Shown: positions 1 through 7,300 of the stretch, piece after piece
Numbering within the stretch: position 1 is the stretch's first letter
Layout of the letters: every line of letters starts with the position of its first letter
Assembly (NCBI GenBank): GCA_014376915.1
Contig: JACMQP010000168.1
Span: forward strand, 1 to 9,157
Reading direction: 5' to 3'
From: Ramlibacter sp.
Lineage (GTDB): Bacteria > Pseudomonadota > Gammaproteobacteria > Burkholderiales > Burkholderiaceae
DNA length: 9,157 nucleotides
Made by a program: the position numbers and the translations under genes
The notes under the pieces: generated by a model
The model's input: the letters and a program-made list of their open reading frames with translations, nothing else
Told to the model about the DNA's origin: nothing
Database searches by the model: none

Positions 1-446
1 AGGCCGTTGAGGACCGCGTTGACGTACTTGTGGCCGTCGGTGCCGCCGAATTCCTTGGCCAGCTCGATGCATTCGTTCAGCACGACCCGCCACGGCACGT
101 CCGGCGCGTGCTTGAACTCGTAGGCGCCGATCCACATCACGCCGTGTTCGATCGGCGAGATCTCCGCCAGCTTGCGATCCAGCAGCGGCAGGATGAGCGC
201 GTCCAGCTGCGCCGCCTCTCGGATGCATCCGTGCAGCAGCGCGTCGTAATGGACTGAGTCGGCCTTGTGGAAGCCGGCCAGGTCGCGCGTGAATGCATCG
301 ATGGACGCCGCATCGTTGCGTCCCACCAGGTGCTGGTAAAGTGCCTGCAGGGCGAATTCGCGGGCGCGGCTGCGGCTGGATTTGGCCGAGGCCTTGCGCG
401 CTCCCGTGGCGGTCTGGCCGCGGGCGGGCTTGTTGTCTTCGGTCAT
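1..446 (-). CDS. nusB: Transcription antitermination factor NusB (3' end cut off by window edge)
   Basis: NusB binds boxA RNA together with ribosomal protein S10 (NusE) and helps RNA polymerase antiterminate in rRNA operons. I translated this frame by hand from the ATG at 446-444; it stays open for 148 codons to the left edge. Family features are clear: an [11 protein letters not shown] helix at residues 28-38, SPIEHGV at 97-103, the YEF stretch at 109-111, PDVPWR at 115-120, and the signature [13 protein letters not shown] at 123-135 followed by [12 protein letters not shown] at 137-148. By comparison with E. coli NusB (139 aa), probably some 15-30 C-terminal residues are missing. The first 25 residues are a basic, Ala/Ser-rich extension relative to E. 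coli. The start overlaps the ribH stop as ATGA and has no good Shine-Dalgarno sequence before it, so translation is probably coupled to ribH. nusB after ribH is a common proteobacterial arrangement. Confidence 0.95.
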   Translation of the reverse strand, partial: MTEDNKPARGQTATGARKASAKSSRSRAREFALQALYQHLVGRNDAASIDAFTRDLAGFHKADSVHYDALLHGCIREAAQLDALILPLLDRKLAEISPIEHGVMWIGAYEFKHAPDVPWRVVLNECIELAKEFGGTDGHKYVNAVLNG

Positions 447-907
447 GAAAGGTGGTCCAGCAGGTTGGCCATTTCGACCACGACGCGGGCGGCATCGACG
501 CCCTTGTCGGTCTGGCGGGCGATCGCCTGTTCGAGGTTTTCGGTGGTCAGGATGACGTTGGCAATGGGCAGGCGGTAGTCGAGCGACACACGGCTGACAC
601 CCGCCGCGGACTCGTTCGCCACCAGTTCGAAGTGATAGGTTTCGCCGCGGATGATGCAGCCCAGCGCAACCAGTGCATCGTAGTGGCCCTTCTCGGCGAG
701 CGCCTGGAGCGCGACCGGGATTTCGAGCGCGCCGGGCACCAGCACGTGGTCGATGTCCTTGTCGGCCACGCCCAGCGCGAGCAGTTCGCCTTTGCAGGCA
801 ACGGCGATTGCGTCGGTGACGCCCTGATTGAAGCGGGCCTGGACGATGCCGATGGACATTCCTTTTCCGCCCTGCCGCGCGGCATTGCCCTGGTTTGCGC
901 CAATCAT
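443..907 (-). CDS. ribH: 6,7-dimethyl-8-ribityllumazine synthase (lumazine synthase)
   Basis: Condenses 5-amino-6-ribitylamino-uracil with 3,4-dihydroxy-2-butanone 4-phosphate to give lumazine, the penultimate step of riboflavin synthesis; the enzyme is cytosolic and oligomeric. The 154-residue product has the usual family length. Visible motifs are RFN at residues 25-27, VPGALEIP at 57-64 (substrate loop), [12 protein letters not shown] at 83-94 with the probable catalytic His at 92, and TTENLEQA at 121-128. The ATG at 907-905 is chosen because AAGGA lies 10 bases upstream inside the last ribBA codons. It also places RFN at a distance from the N-terminus similar to that in other RibH proteins. 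An internal Met17 follows a purine-rich GGAAAAGGA and could be a secondary start, but that would leave RFN only eight residues from the N-terminus. It lies 6 bases after ribBA and overlaps nusB by 4 bases. Confidence 0.96.
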   Translation of the reverse strand: MIGANQGNAARQGGKGMSIGIVQARFNQGVTDAIAVACKGELLALGVADKDIDHVLVPGALEIPVALQALAEKGHYDALVALGCIIRGETYHFELVANESAAGVSRVSLDYRLPIANVILTTENLEQAIARQTDKGVDAARVVVEMANLLDHLS

Positions 908-913
908 GCTCTT

Positions 914-2044
914 TCAGTCCTTGGTGGGTTCGGGATTCAGGTGGCCGACGATTTCTAGGCCGTAGCCGGCCATGCTCGGCATGCGGCGCGGCGGGCCCAT
1001 CAGGTTCATGCGCTGCACGCCGCACTCGCGCAGGATCTGCGCGCCGATGCCGTAAGTGCGCAGGTCCATGCGGCCGCGCTCGGGCGCCTGCGAAGGCTTG
1101 GCCGTGCCTTCGAACTGCGCCAGCAATTGCTCGCCGGTTTCGCCGCAATTCAGCAGCACGGCGACGCCCTGGCCCTGGCGGGCGATGTGCGCCAGGCTGG
1201 TTTCCAGGCTCCAGGAATGCATGGCCCGGCCGACCTCCAGCGCGTCGAGCACCGACAGCGGCTCGTGCACCCGCACCGGCACGATGTCATCCTGGCTCCA
1301 GCGGCCCTTCACCAGCGCCAGGTGCAGGCCCTGGCTTGGCTTGTCGCGGAAGGCATGGACGGTGAATTCACCGAAGGCTGTCTGGAGCGAGCGCTGGCCG
1401 ATCTTGGTCACCAGCGACTCGTTGCGGCTGCGGTGCTCGATCAGGTCGGCGATGGTGCCGATCTTCAGCCCGTGTTCGGCGGCGAACAGCTGAAGGTCCG
1501 GCAGCCGGGCCATCGTGCCGTCGTCCTTCATGATCTCGCAGATCACCGCGGCCGGCGTCAGGCCGGCCAGGCCCGCCAGGTCGCAGCCCGCCTCGGTGTG
1601 GCCGGCGCGCATCAGCACGCCCCCATCCACCGCCTGCAGCGGAAAGATGTGGCCGGGTTGCACCAGGTCGTCCGGCCCGGCGCTCTTCGCCACGGCGGCC
1701 TGTACCGTGCGGGCGCGGTCCGCCGCCGAGATGCCGGTGGTGACGCCTTGCGCCGCCTCGATCGACACCGTGAACGCCGTTCCCATCTTGGTGCCGTTGC
1801 GAGCCACCATCGGCGGCAGCCGCAGCCGTTCGCAATGCTCGCGGGTGAGTGTCAGGCAGATCAGGCCGCGACCGAAGCGGGCCATGAAGTTGACCGCCTC
1901 GGGGCTTACGTGGTCGGCTGCCAGCACCAGGTCGCCTTCGTTCTCGCGGTCTTCCTCGTCGACCAGGATCACGATGCGGCCGGCCTTCATGTCGGCGACG
2001 ATCTCCTCGACCGGCGAAATCTTGACGGGGGCGCGCGCGCTCAT
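914..2044 (-). CDS. ribBA: 3,4-dihydroxy-2-butanone 4-phosphate synthase fused to a degenerate GTP cyclohydrolase II domain (RibBX type)
   Basis: The 376-residue protein has two domains. Residues about 8-205 are a complete RibB, which converts ribulose 5-phosphate to 3,4-dihydroxy-2-butanone 4-phosphate plus formate. It carries the acidic metal loop [10 protein letters not shown] at 29-38, QPGHIFPL at 129-136, GHTEA at 148-152 with the metal-binding His149, and CEIM with Glu170. Residues about 206-376 align with GTP cyclohydrolase II from its start (ESLVTKIGQ, 209-217, then VPVRVHEPL, 255-263) but lack the zinc cysteines: the family's HSECLTGD reads HEPLSVLDA and RCDCG reads RAMHSWS. The QEGRGIGL-type catalytic loop is also gone. 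This half should not open GTP. The pattern matches the RibBX variant described in many Proteobacteria, in which the C-terminal domain is catalytically inactive and a separate RibA is present. The start overlaps the ribE stop (ATGA). Only a weak AGAAAG precedes it, so translation is probably coupled. Confidence 0.95.
   Translation of the reverse strand: MSARAPVKISPVEEIVADMKAGRIVILVDEEDRENEGDLVLAADHVSPEAVNFMARFGRGLICLTLTREHCERLRLPPMVARNGTKMGTAFTVSIEAAQGVTTGISAADRARTVQAAVAKSAGPDDLVQPGHIFPLQAVDGGVLMRAGHTEAGCDLAGLAGLTPAAVICEIMKDDGTMARLPDLQLFAAEHGLKIGTIADLIEHRSRNESLVTKIGQRSLQTAFGEFTVHAFRDKPSQGLHLALVKGRWSQDDIVPVRVHEPLSVLDALEVGRAMHSWSLETSLAHIARQGQGVAVLLNCGETGEQLLAQFEGTAKPSQAPERGRMDLRTYGIGAQILRECGVQRMNLMGPPRRMPSMAGYGLEIVGHLNPEPTKD
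918..922 (-). promoter_or_regulatory. Ribosome binding site of ribH inside the ribBA 3' end
   Basis: AAGGA on the minus strand, 10 bases before the ribH ATG. It is formed by the final Lys-Asp codons of ribBA, so ribosomes terminating on ribBA pass directly over it. It supports the upstream ATG at 907-905 over the internal Met17. Confidence 0.6.
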
Positions 2045-2682
2045 TGGCTGGCTTTCTGCTGTTGCGGGTCGACGCTGAGCATGCGCTCGACGTAGCGCGC
2101 GATCAGGTCGATTTCAAGATTGACGCGGCTTCCCGCCTGGAGGCTGCCCAGCGCCGTGTTCTGCACGGTGTGGGCGATGAGGTTGATGCTCGCCTGGGTG
2201 CCGTCGGCCAGATCGGCGATGGCATTGACCGTCAGGCTCACGCCGTTGAGCGTGATCGAGCCCTTGTACGCCAGGTACTTGCCAAGCGCTTTCGGTGCCA
2301 GCAAGCGCAGCTCCCAACTTTCGCCGACCGGGGCGAAGAAGCTGACCGTGCCGATGCCGTCCACGTGGCCGGACACCATGTGACCACCGAGGCGGTCATG
2401 CGCCCGCAGCGCCTTTTCGAGATTGACCGGACCGGGCTCGCCCAGGCCGGCAGTCTTGTCCAGGGATTCGGCGGAAATTTCGATCGTGAACTGGCGCTCG
2501 GCGGGATCCACGCGGGTCACCGTCATGCAGGCTCCGTTGATGGCGATGCTGTCGCCCAGGCCGACGTCGTCGAGGTAGCCGGCGGGCGCCTCGATAGTCA
2601 GGCGCTTGCCGTGCTGCAAAGAGCGACCCAGGTCGTGGACGGCGGCGATGCGCCCCACGCCGGTGATGATTCCGGTAAACAT
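2041..2682 (-). CDS. ribE: Riboflavin synthase, alpha chain
   Basis: Dismutates two lumazine molecules to riboflavin and 5-amino-6-ribitylamino-uracil, the last step of the pathway; the enzyme is a cytosolic trimer. The 213-residue length is typical. It starts with the hallmark [10 protein letters not shown] and shows two homologous beta-barrel halves. The N-barrel has [11 protein letters not shown] at 45-55. The C-barrel begins near [11 protein letters not shown] at 99-109 and has the matching [14 protein letters not shown] at 140-153, then [14 protein letters not shown] at 187-200. The frame stays open far upstream (to about 3393) inside ribD, but that extension is meaningless: ribD occupies another frame there, and the family start MFTGI fixes the ATG at 2682-2680. 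A 59-base gap separates it from ribD, and the bases before the ATG (GCGAAAATAGTGCA) have no clear Shine-Dalgarno, which is odd for this operon. The stop overlaps the ribBA start. Confidence 0.97.
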   Translation of the reverse strand: MFTGIITGVGRIAAVHDLGRSLQHGKRLTIEAPAGYLDDVGLGDSIAINGACMTVTRVDPAERQFTIEISAESLDKTAGLGEPGPVNLEKALRAHDRLGGHMVSGHVDGIGTVSFFAPVGESWELRLLAPKALGKYLAYKGSITLNGVSLTVNAIADLADGTQASINLIAHTVQNTALGSLQAGSRVNLEIDLIARYVERMLSVDPQQQKASQ

Positions 2683-2741
2683 TGCACTATTTTCGCAGGG
2701 ATTGGGCGCCACCCCCGGAACGGGCCGCAAAGGGCCTGAGG

Positions 2742-3851
2742 CTAGAACGCGTCGCGCCCCGGAATGCGGGCCACGATGCGCAGGTCCGGACCGGTCATCT
2801 GGGTGCTGAGGAATTGCAGCGGAACCGCGGCCGCGAGGTCGGCGATGGGGCCGAAGCCAGCCATGCCGCGGCCCTGACCGAGCAGCTTGGGCGCGAGATA
2901 CACCAGGAATTCGTCGACCAGGCCCTCGCGCACGAAAGAGCCGTTCAGCTTGTGCCCGGCTTCCACGTGCAGTTCGTTGACTTCGCGTTGGGCCAGGTCG
3001 CGCAGCATGGCGGCCAGGTCGACCTTGCCGCCCGGCCCCGGCAGATGCACCAGCGTCGCGCCCTTGGCCTGCAGCGCGATCTCCCGCGCCGGGTCCCGGA
3101 CGGCGAAGTAGATGAACAGCTGGCGGGTTGGTGCGAAGAGCCTGGCCGCCAGCGGTGTCTCGAGCCGGCTGTCGACAACCACGAGGTGGGGTTGGCGCGG
3201 CGTTTCCACCAGCCGCACGTCCAGCTGCGGATCGTCTTCCAGCACCGTTCCGATGCCGGTGAGGATCGCATCGGCACGGGCCCGCCAAGCGTGGCCGTCG
3301 GTGCGCGCAGCGTCGGAGGTGATCCACTGGCTGGCGCCGTTGTCCAACGCCGTCTTGCCGTCGAGCGATGCAGCGATCTTCATCCGCACCCACGGCGTTT
3401 TGCGGATCATCCGGCTGAAGAAACCGATGTTGAGTTCGCGCGACTCGGCGGCTCCGGGGCCGATTTCAACCTGCACGCCGGCCACGCGCAGGCGCTGGAA
3501 GCCGCGGCCGGCGACCAGTGGATTGGGGTCCTGCAGCGATGCGACGACCCTGGCGATGCCGGCAGCCGCCAGGGCGTCGCAGCAGGGGCCGGTGCGCCCC
3601 TGGTGCGAGCAGGGCTCGAGCGTGACCCACGCGGTGGCGCCAGCGACGCAATGGCCAAGTGCTGCGGCATCGCTCAGGGCCATGATCTCGGCGTGAGGTC
3701 CGCCGGCGCGCTGGGTGGATCCCTGGCCCAGCACCCGTCCCGCGCTGTCGGTGAGGACGCAGCCGACCCTCGGGTTGGGCGATGCCGACCACGGAGCGGC
3801 CTGCGCCAGCCTGACAGCCTGCGCGGCAAACCCTGCGAGCGTGGAGTTCAT
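2742..3851 (-). CDS. ribD: Bifunctional diaminohydroxyphosphoribosylaminopyrimidine deaminase / 5-amino-6-(5-phosphoribosylamino)uracil reductase
   Basis: Carries out the second and third steps of riboflavin synthesis from the GTP cyclohydrolase II product. The 369-residue length is typical. Residues 1 to about 145 are a zinc cytidine-deaminase-like domain: SPNPRVG at 24-30, the zinc/proton-shuttle motif HAE at 53-55, and PCSHQGRTGPC at 80-90 with zinc ligands Cys81 and Cys90. The usual PPC here reads GPC and is followed by an extra Cys91. DPNP is at 108-111. Residues about 152-369 are the DHFR-like reductase: KIAASLDGKTA at 158-168, SQWITSD at 174-180, ILTGIGTVLEDDP at 196-208 for NADPH and substrate, and VEAGHKLNGSF at 296-306 in place of the common EGG. 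The ATG at 3851-3849 follows CCAGGGACG, a fair ribosome site. It begins 31 bases after the pilE stop and is the first gene of the riboflavin group. Confidence 0.97.
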   Translation of the reverse strand: MNSTLAGFAAQAVRLAQAAPWSASPNPRVGCVLTDSAGRVLGQGSTQRAGGPHAEIMALSDAAALGHCVAGATAWVTLEPCSHQGRTGPCCDALAAAGIARVVASLQDPNPLVAGRGFQRLRVAGVQVEIGPGAAESRELNIGFFSRMIRKTPWVRMKIAASLDGKTALDNGASQWITSDAARTDGHAWRARADAILTGIGTVLEDDPQLDVRLVETPRQPHLVVVDSRLETPLAARLFAPTRQLFIYFAVRDPAREIALQAKGATLVHLPGPGGKVDLAAMLRDLAQREVNELHVEAGHKLNGSFVREGLVDEFLVYLAPKLLGQGRGMAGFGPIADLAAAVPLQFLSTQMTGPDLRIVARIPGRDAF

Positions 3852-3882
3852 CGTCCCTGGACCGACCGGTTCGCGGGCGACC

Positions 3883-4347
3883 TTACTTCCAGCACTCGTC
3901 CCTGGGCTTGGCTCCGGTGACGCCCCGCACCCCGGTCGAGGTCAGGGTGAACGCGCCGCAGGGGTCGCTGGCCATGGGCGATCCGGCCGTCGGGGCCATG
4001 GTCAAGGTGTAGCTCACGGTTGTGGAATCGACCGTCAACTCGTAGACCTGTGTGCCGTCGGCGGGCGAGCGCTTCAGGTTGTCGGGGATCTTGTCGTTCA
4101 CCTGGTTGCCGGCGCGGTCGAATTTGTACTGGTCGTTGGCCGTGTAGAACCGCTGCATGAACTGCGAAACCTGCAGCAGCTGGGTGCGCGCATCGGCGCG
4201 CTTGGCGCGGTCGATGTAGCTGCGGTAGGAGGGCAGGGCGACTGCGGCCACGATGCCCAGGATGGCCACCACGATCATGATTTCGATCAGTGTGAAGCCG
4301 CGGTCTGGCCGGCGTTCGCCGCTGCGGATGAAAACGGGTGCAGTCAT
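3883..4347 (-). CDS. pilE: Type IV minor pilin, PilE type (ComP/PilE-like)
   Basis: A small type IV pilin expected to be processed by PilD and inserted in the inner membrane before joining the pilus tip complex. The 154-residue precursor has a 17-residue leader ending in DRG, then the prepilin cleavage site G17/F18 and [19 protein letters not shown] as the N-terminal helix. The Glu at position 5 of the mature protein (E22) is intact. The mature chain is about 137 residues. The helix runs on through [21 protein letters not shown], which includes the ADA..LL.V..F.QRFYT pattern of the minor pilin family. The C-terminus has the pair Cys130 and Cys152 in DPCGAFTL and DECWK, forming the probable disulfide D-region. 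This C-terminal pattern is typical of the PilE/ComP minor pilins rather than of the major pilin PilA, so PilE of the pilY1 cluster is the best call. It lies 33 bases after pilY1 and has the ribosome site AAGGTGA. Confidence 0.92.
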   Translation of the reverse strand: MTAPVFIRSGERRPDRGFTLIEIMIVVAILGIVAAVALPSYRSYIDRAKRADARTQLLQVSQFMQRFYTANDQYKFDRAGNQVNDKIPDNLKRSPADGTQVYELTVDSTTVSYTLTMAPTAGSPMASDPCGAFTLTSTGVRGVTGAKPRDECWK

Positions 4348-4351
4348 CAGG

Positions 4352-4358
4352 TCACCTT
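4352..4358 (-). promoter_or_regulatory. Ribosome binding site of pilE
   Basis: AAGGTGA on the minus strand, 4 bases before the pilE ATG, in the 33-base gap after the pilY1 stop. No other start codon between it and the prepilin leader competes. It therefore fixes the unusually long 17-residue leader. Confidence 0.65.
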
Positions 4359-4380
4359 CAGTCGTTGTGGTCGCGCAAGC

Positions 4381-7300
4381 CTAGCGCATGAACAGCTGGC
4401 GCCATTCGCGGCTCTTGAACCTGGTCGCTCCCGACGCCGGTGGCGGGCACGAGTTGGTCAGGCGGCAGGAGAGCGACACGATGATGGCGCCGGCGCTCGC
4501 GCTGACGTTGACGAACTCGGAGCTCGTTGCGGTCTTGCTGAGTTCCAGCGTCACGTTGCGGCCGTCGGCCTTGCTCTCCAGGCCGCTGACGACCATGTCC
4601 GCGGTGTTGACGTTGCCGTCGCCGTTGGTGTCCAGAACGGCTTCGGTCGGGCCGCCGCCGTTCAGCGCGTCGATCAGATAGACATAGCCGGTGCCGCTGG
4701 TGGTGTTCGAGCACGGGTCCAGCGACACGTTGGCCGGGGAGATCGTATCCGCCAGCACGAAGCGCGAGACAAGCAGGTCGAGTGGATAGACCAGGCGCTG
4801 GCCGGTGTTGGGGAAGTCGATCCACCAGCCGCGCTTGGCGCCCGCGCCGGTGTAACTCACCGGGTTGTTCGAGACCGCGAAGTAGGTGTTGCCGTTCGGG
4901 CCGGCCTGGGCCGAACCGACAGTCTGCTGGACCAGCAGCGACTTGTTGCTCAGCGAAGTTCCGGCCGGGATGGTGCCGGCACCGAAGGCCAGGGGATCCC
5001 AGACCCCGTACAGCGACTGCTGGGAGGTATTGAGGATGTCCGGCACCTCGAAGAACTTGCCGGTTCCGGCGACGACCATGAAGCCGGTGCCCGGCTGGGT
5101 GGCCGACGTCAGCGTCACGATTGCCGGGGCCGCTGTGATCGGCTGCGACGGGCCGGCCGCCAACAGCGGGGCGCCACCCAGGTCCACCTTCCAGTTGCTG
5201 CTGTTGCTGTCGTTCAGGCTGAACTTCCAGAGGTTGCCCTGCAGGTCGCCGGCGTACACGCCGATGACCCGTTGCCTGGAGTCGCGCACCAGACGCACTC
5301 CGCCCAGGCCGTTCTTGCCGGCGGTCGTGCAACTGCCGACGCCGGTGTTGATTTCCCGGATGAGGGCGCCGGTCTGCACGTTGACCACGAACAGCCGCGC
5401 CTGGCAGGACTTGCTCTCGTAGCCATTGCCGAACACGGCCACCCAGTCGCCACTCTTGGTTGGCCCGGCCTGCACGTCGGTCAGCACGTAGCCGAGCTCG
5501 GCGAACCCGCTGCTGGTGGAGCTGACTTCCCAGAGCACGCTGCTGGCGTTCAGCGACGTGGGGCTGGTGTTGAGGCTGGTGACGTCGAGGGCGAAGACCG
5601 CCGTGCGGGGGCTGACGCCAGTGCTGCCCGGCGTGCCAGCGCCAGCGCCGGTGGTGCCCAGGAGCACGTTGGCCCAGCCGGAGGCCCCGAAATACGCGTC
5701 GGTTTCCACATTGGGGCCATCGACATAGAAGCGGTGGGTGTAGGTCTTGTCGGCCAGCTGGTTCAGGGTCGGCAGCAACGCCTTGGGCACATAGGCGAAG
5801 GTTTCCAAGCCGCCTTGCGTCACGACGGCGCCGGTGACCGGATCGTAGGTGCCGACACGGAAGGCATGCAGCATGCCGTCGTTGGCGCCGACGAACAACA
5901 CGCCTTCCGCGCGGGCTTTTTTCGTCGCCACGAACGCGTTGTAGGTGCTGGCGCCGGGCGTGCCGGCTGGCAGGCCACCGGTTCCGTTGGGCAACGGGCC
6001 ATATTGCAGGTCCACGCTGTCCTTCACGAACACCGGCGTCGAGTTGACGATGTCCCCCAGCCGCGTGACCCGGCCGCGGTAGATGGCCGTGCTGCTCGAG
6101 CTCGAATTGCTCGAATCCTCGTTGATCGGATCTCCGCGCAGGAAATCGATGAGCGAAGCATTGACTGTGCCGGTCATCGAACTGAGCAGGCCGGCCGAAT
6201 TCAGCGCCGGATAGGTGAACGGAACCGCCCTGGTGCCGCTGCTGGCGCCATTGCCGACATAAATGTTGCGGCTGGCTGCTGGCGGGATCAGGGAGGAATA
6301 GGTTTTGGCCCCGGTCACGGGGTCGGTCGCCACCAGCGTCTCCACCTGCCAGGCTGCAGTGCCGGTCTCGTTGCCCGTTGCCGGGTCCAGGTTGTAGGCG
6401 GTGACGTTGCCGTTCCAGGTGATGGGCGTGTAGCGCGGGGTGTACTTCTTGGTGTCCTTGGTCAAGCTCGCGGTAGACACCGCGACGCCGGACTGGGTGC
6501 CTTCCTTGCCGCCGATGTCCGACATCATCTTTTGGATGGCGTTGTTCAGTTCGTCCGAGGTCTTGGCGTTGAGCAGCTTGCCGCGGCCGTTGACGGTGGC
6601 GTGCCACATGTCGTCGATGGAGCGGGGGCTGTCGGCCGCCGGCGTGGGCCAGTCGAGGGTACGGGGAGGTGTCGTCGAGCCGTTGCCGGTCAGCGCCGCC
6701 AGTACCGACGGATCGGTTGCGTCCAGCGTGCCGGTGATGCCCAGGCCGATGGCGTAGAAGTTCAGGTGCTGCCAGTACGCCTCGTCACCCGCGACACCGC
6801 GCACGTTGTTGGGCAGGTTGGGGCGCAGGTCATTGACCCAGTACTTCATGGCGACGTCGGCGAAGCTGTTGCTGAACTGCGTTCCGCTACGGGTGTCGCT
6901 GTACGGGCCGATCGGGGTGTACTGGTAGCTGCTCGGCTGCGTGATCCGCGGGCCCGCGCTGGTGTCAACGTCGGCCATCGTGAAGCTTTCGTTGTAGTAG
7001 CCGTCGGTCATCAGCATGGCGTAAGAGCGGCGGCAGGTGGCATGGGACGTGTCTTCGGCGCCGCTGCTGATCGACGTATCGCCGGTGGGTGCGTCGGCCC
7101 ATGGACCGCCGTTGTCGGCGCGCTTGTAGTACTGGCCGACCTTGTCCAGCGCGTTCCGGTTCGGCGTGTAGCCGTTCGCCGGGACCGCGTAAAGCCAGGT
7201 CAGGAAGTCGTTCTGGACCGTTGCGTTGAACAGCCGAACGCCCTTGTCAAGACGACTGGCGGCATCCAGCGTATTGATGGTGCCCCAACCCAGGCGGAAA

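Noticed and set aside
1127..2095. A 322-codon plus-strand frame antisense to ribBA
   Set aside because: It has no family motifs, and the composition (many Arg, His, Gln, Val, Ala) is that of antisense GC-rich DNA. The RibB motifs are on the minus strand.
2041..3393. A 450-codon reading of ribE with a long N-terminal extension
   Set aside because: The extra residues are ribD read in another frame. Riboflavin synthase begins at MFTGI, at 2682.
3852..3882. Possible terminator between pilE and ribD
   Set aside because: Only a short ACCGGT palindrome is present, with no stable stem and no following T-run on the minus strand.
2682..3920. A 412-codon plus-strand frame antisense to ribD
   Set aside because: A shadow of ribD: no recognisable domain or plausible context, while the minus strand has full RibD motifs.
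5820..6002. Small minus-strand frame within pilY1 and similar short frames
   Set aside because: Each lies wholly inside a long, motif-rich gene in a different frame, with no ribosome site or recognisable product.
4358..6607. A 749-codon minus-strand frame overlapping pilY1
   Set aside because: It is a shifted frame of the real pilY1 coding sequence, rich in Arg, Gln, Pro and His as such GC-rich shadows are. All PilY1 family motifs lie in the other frame.
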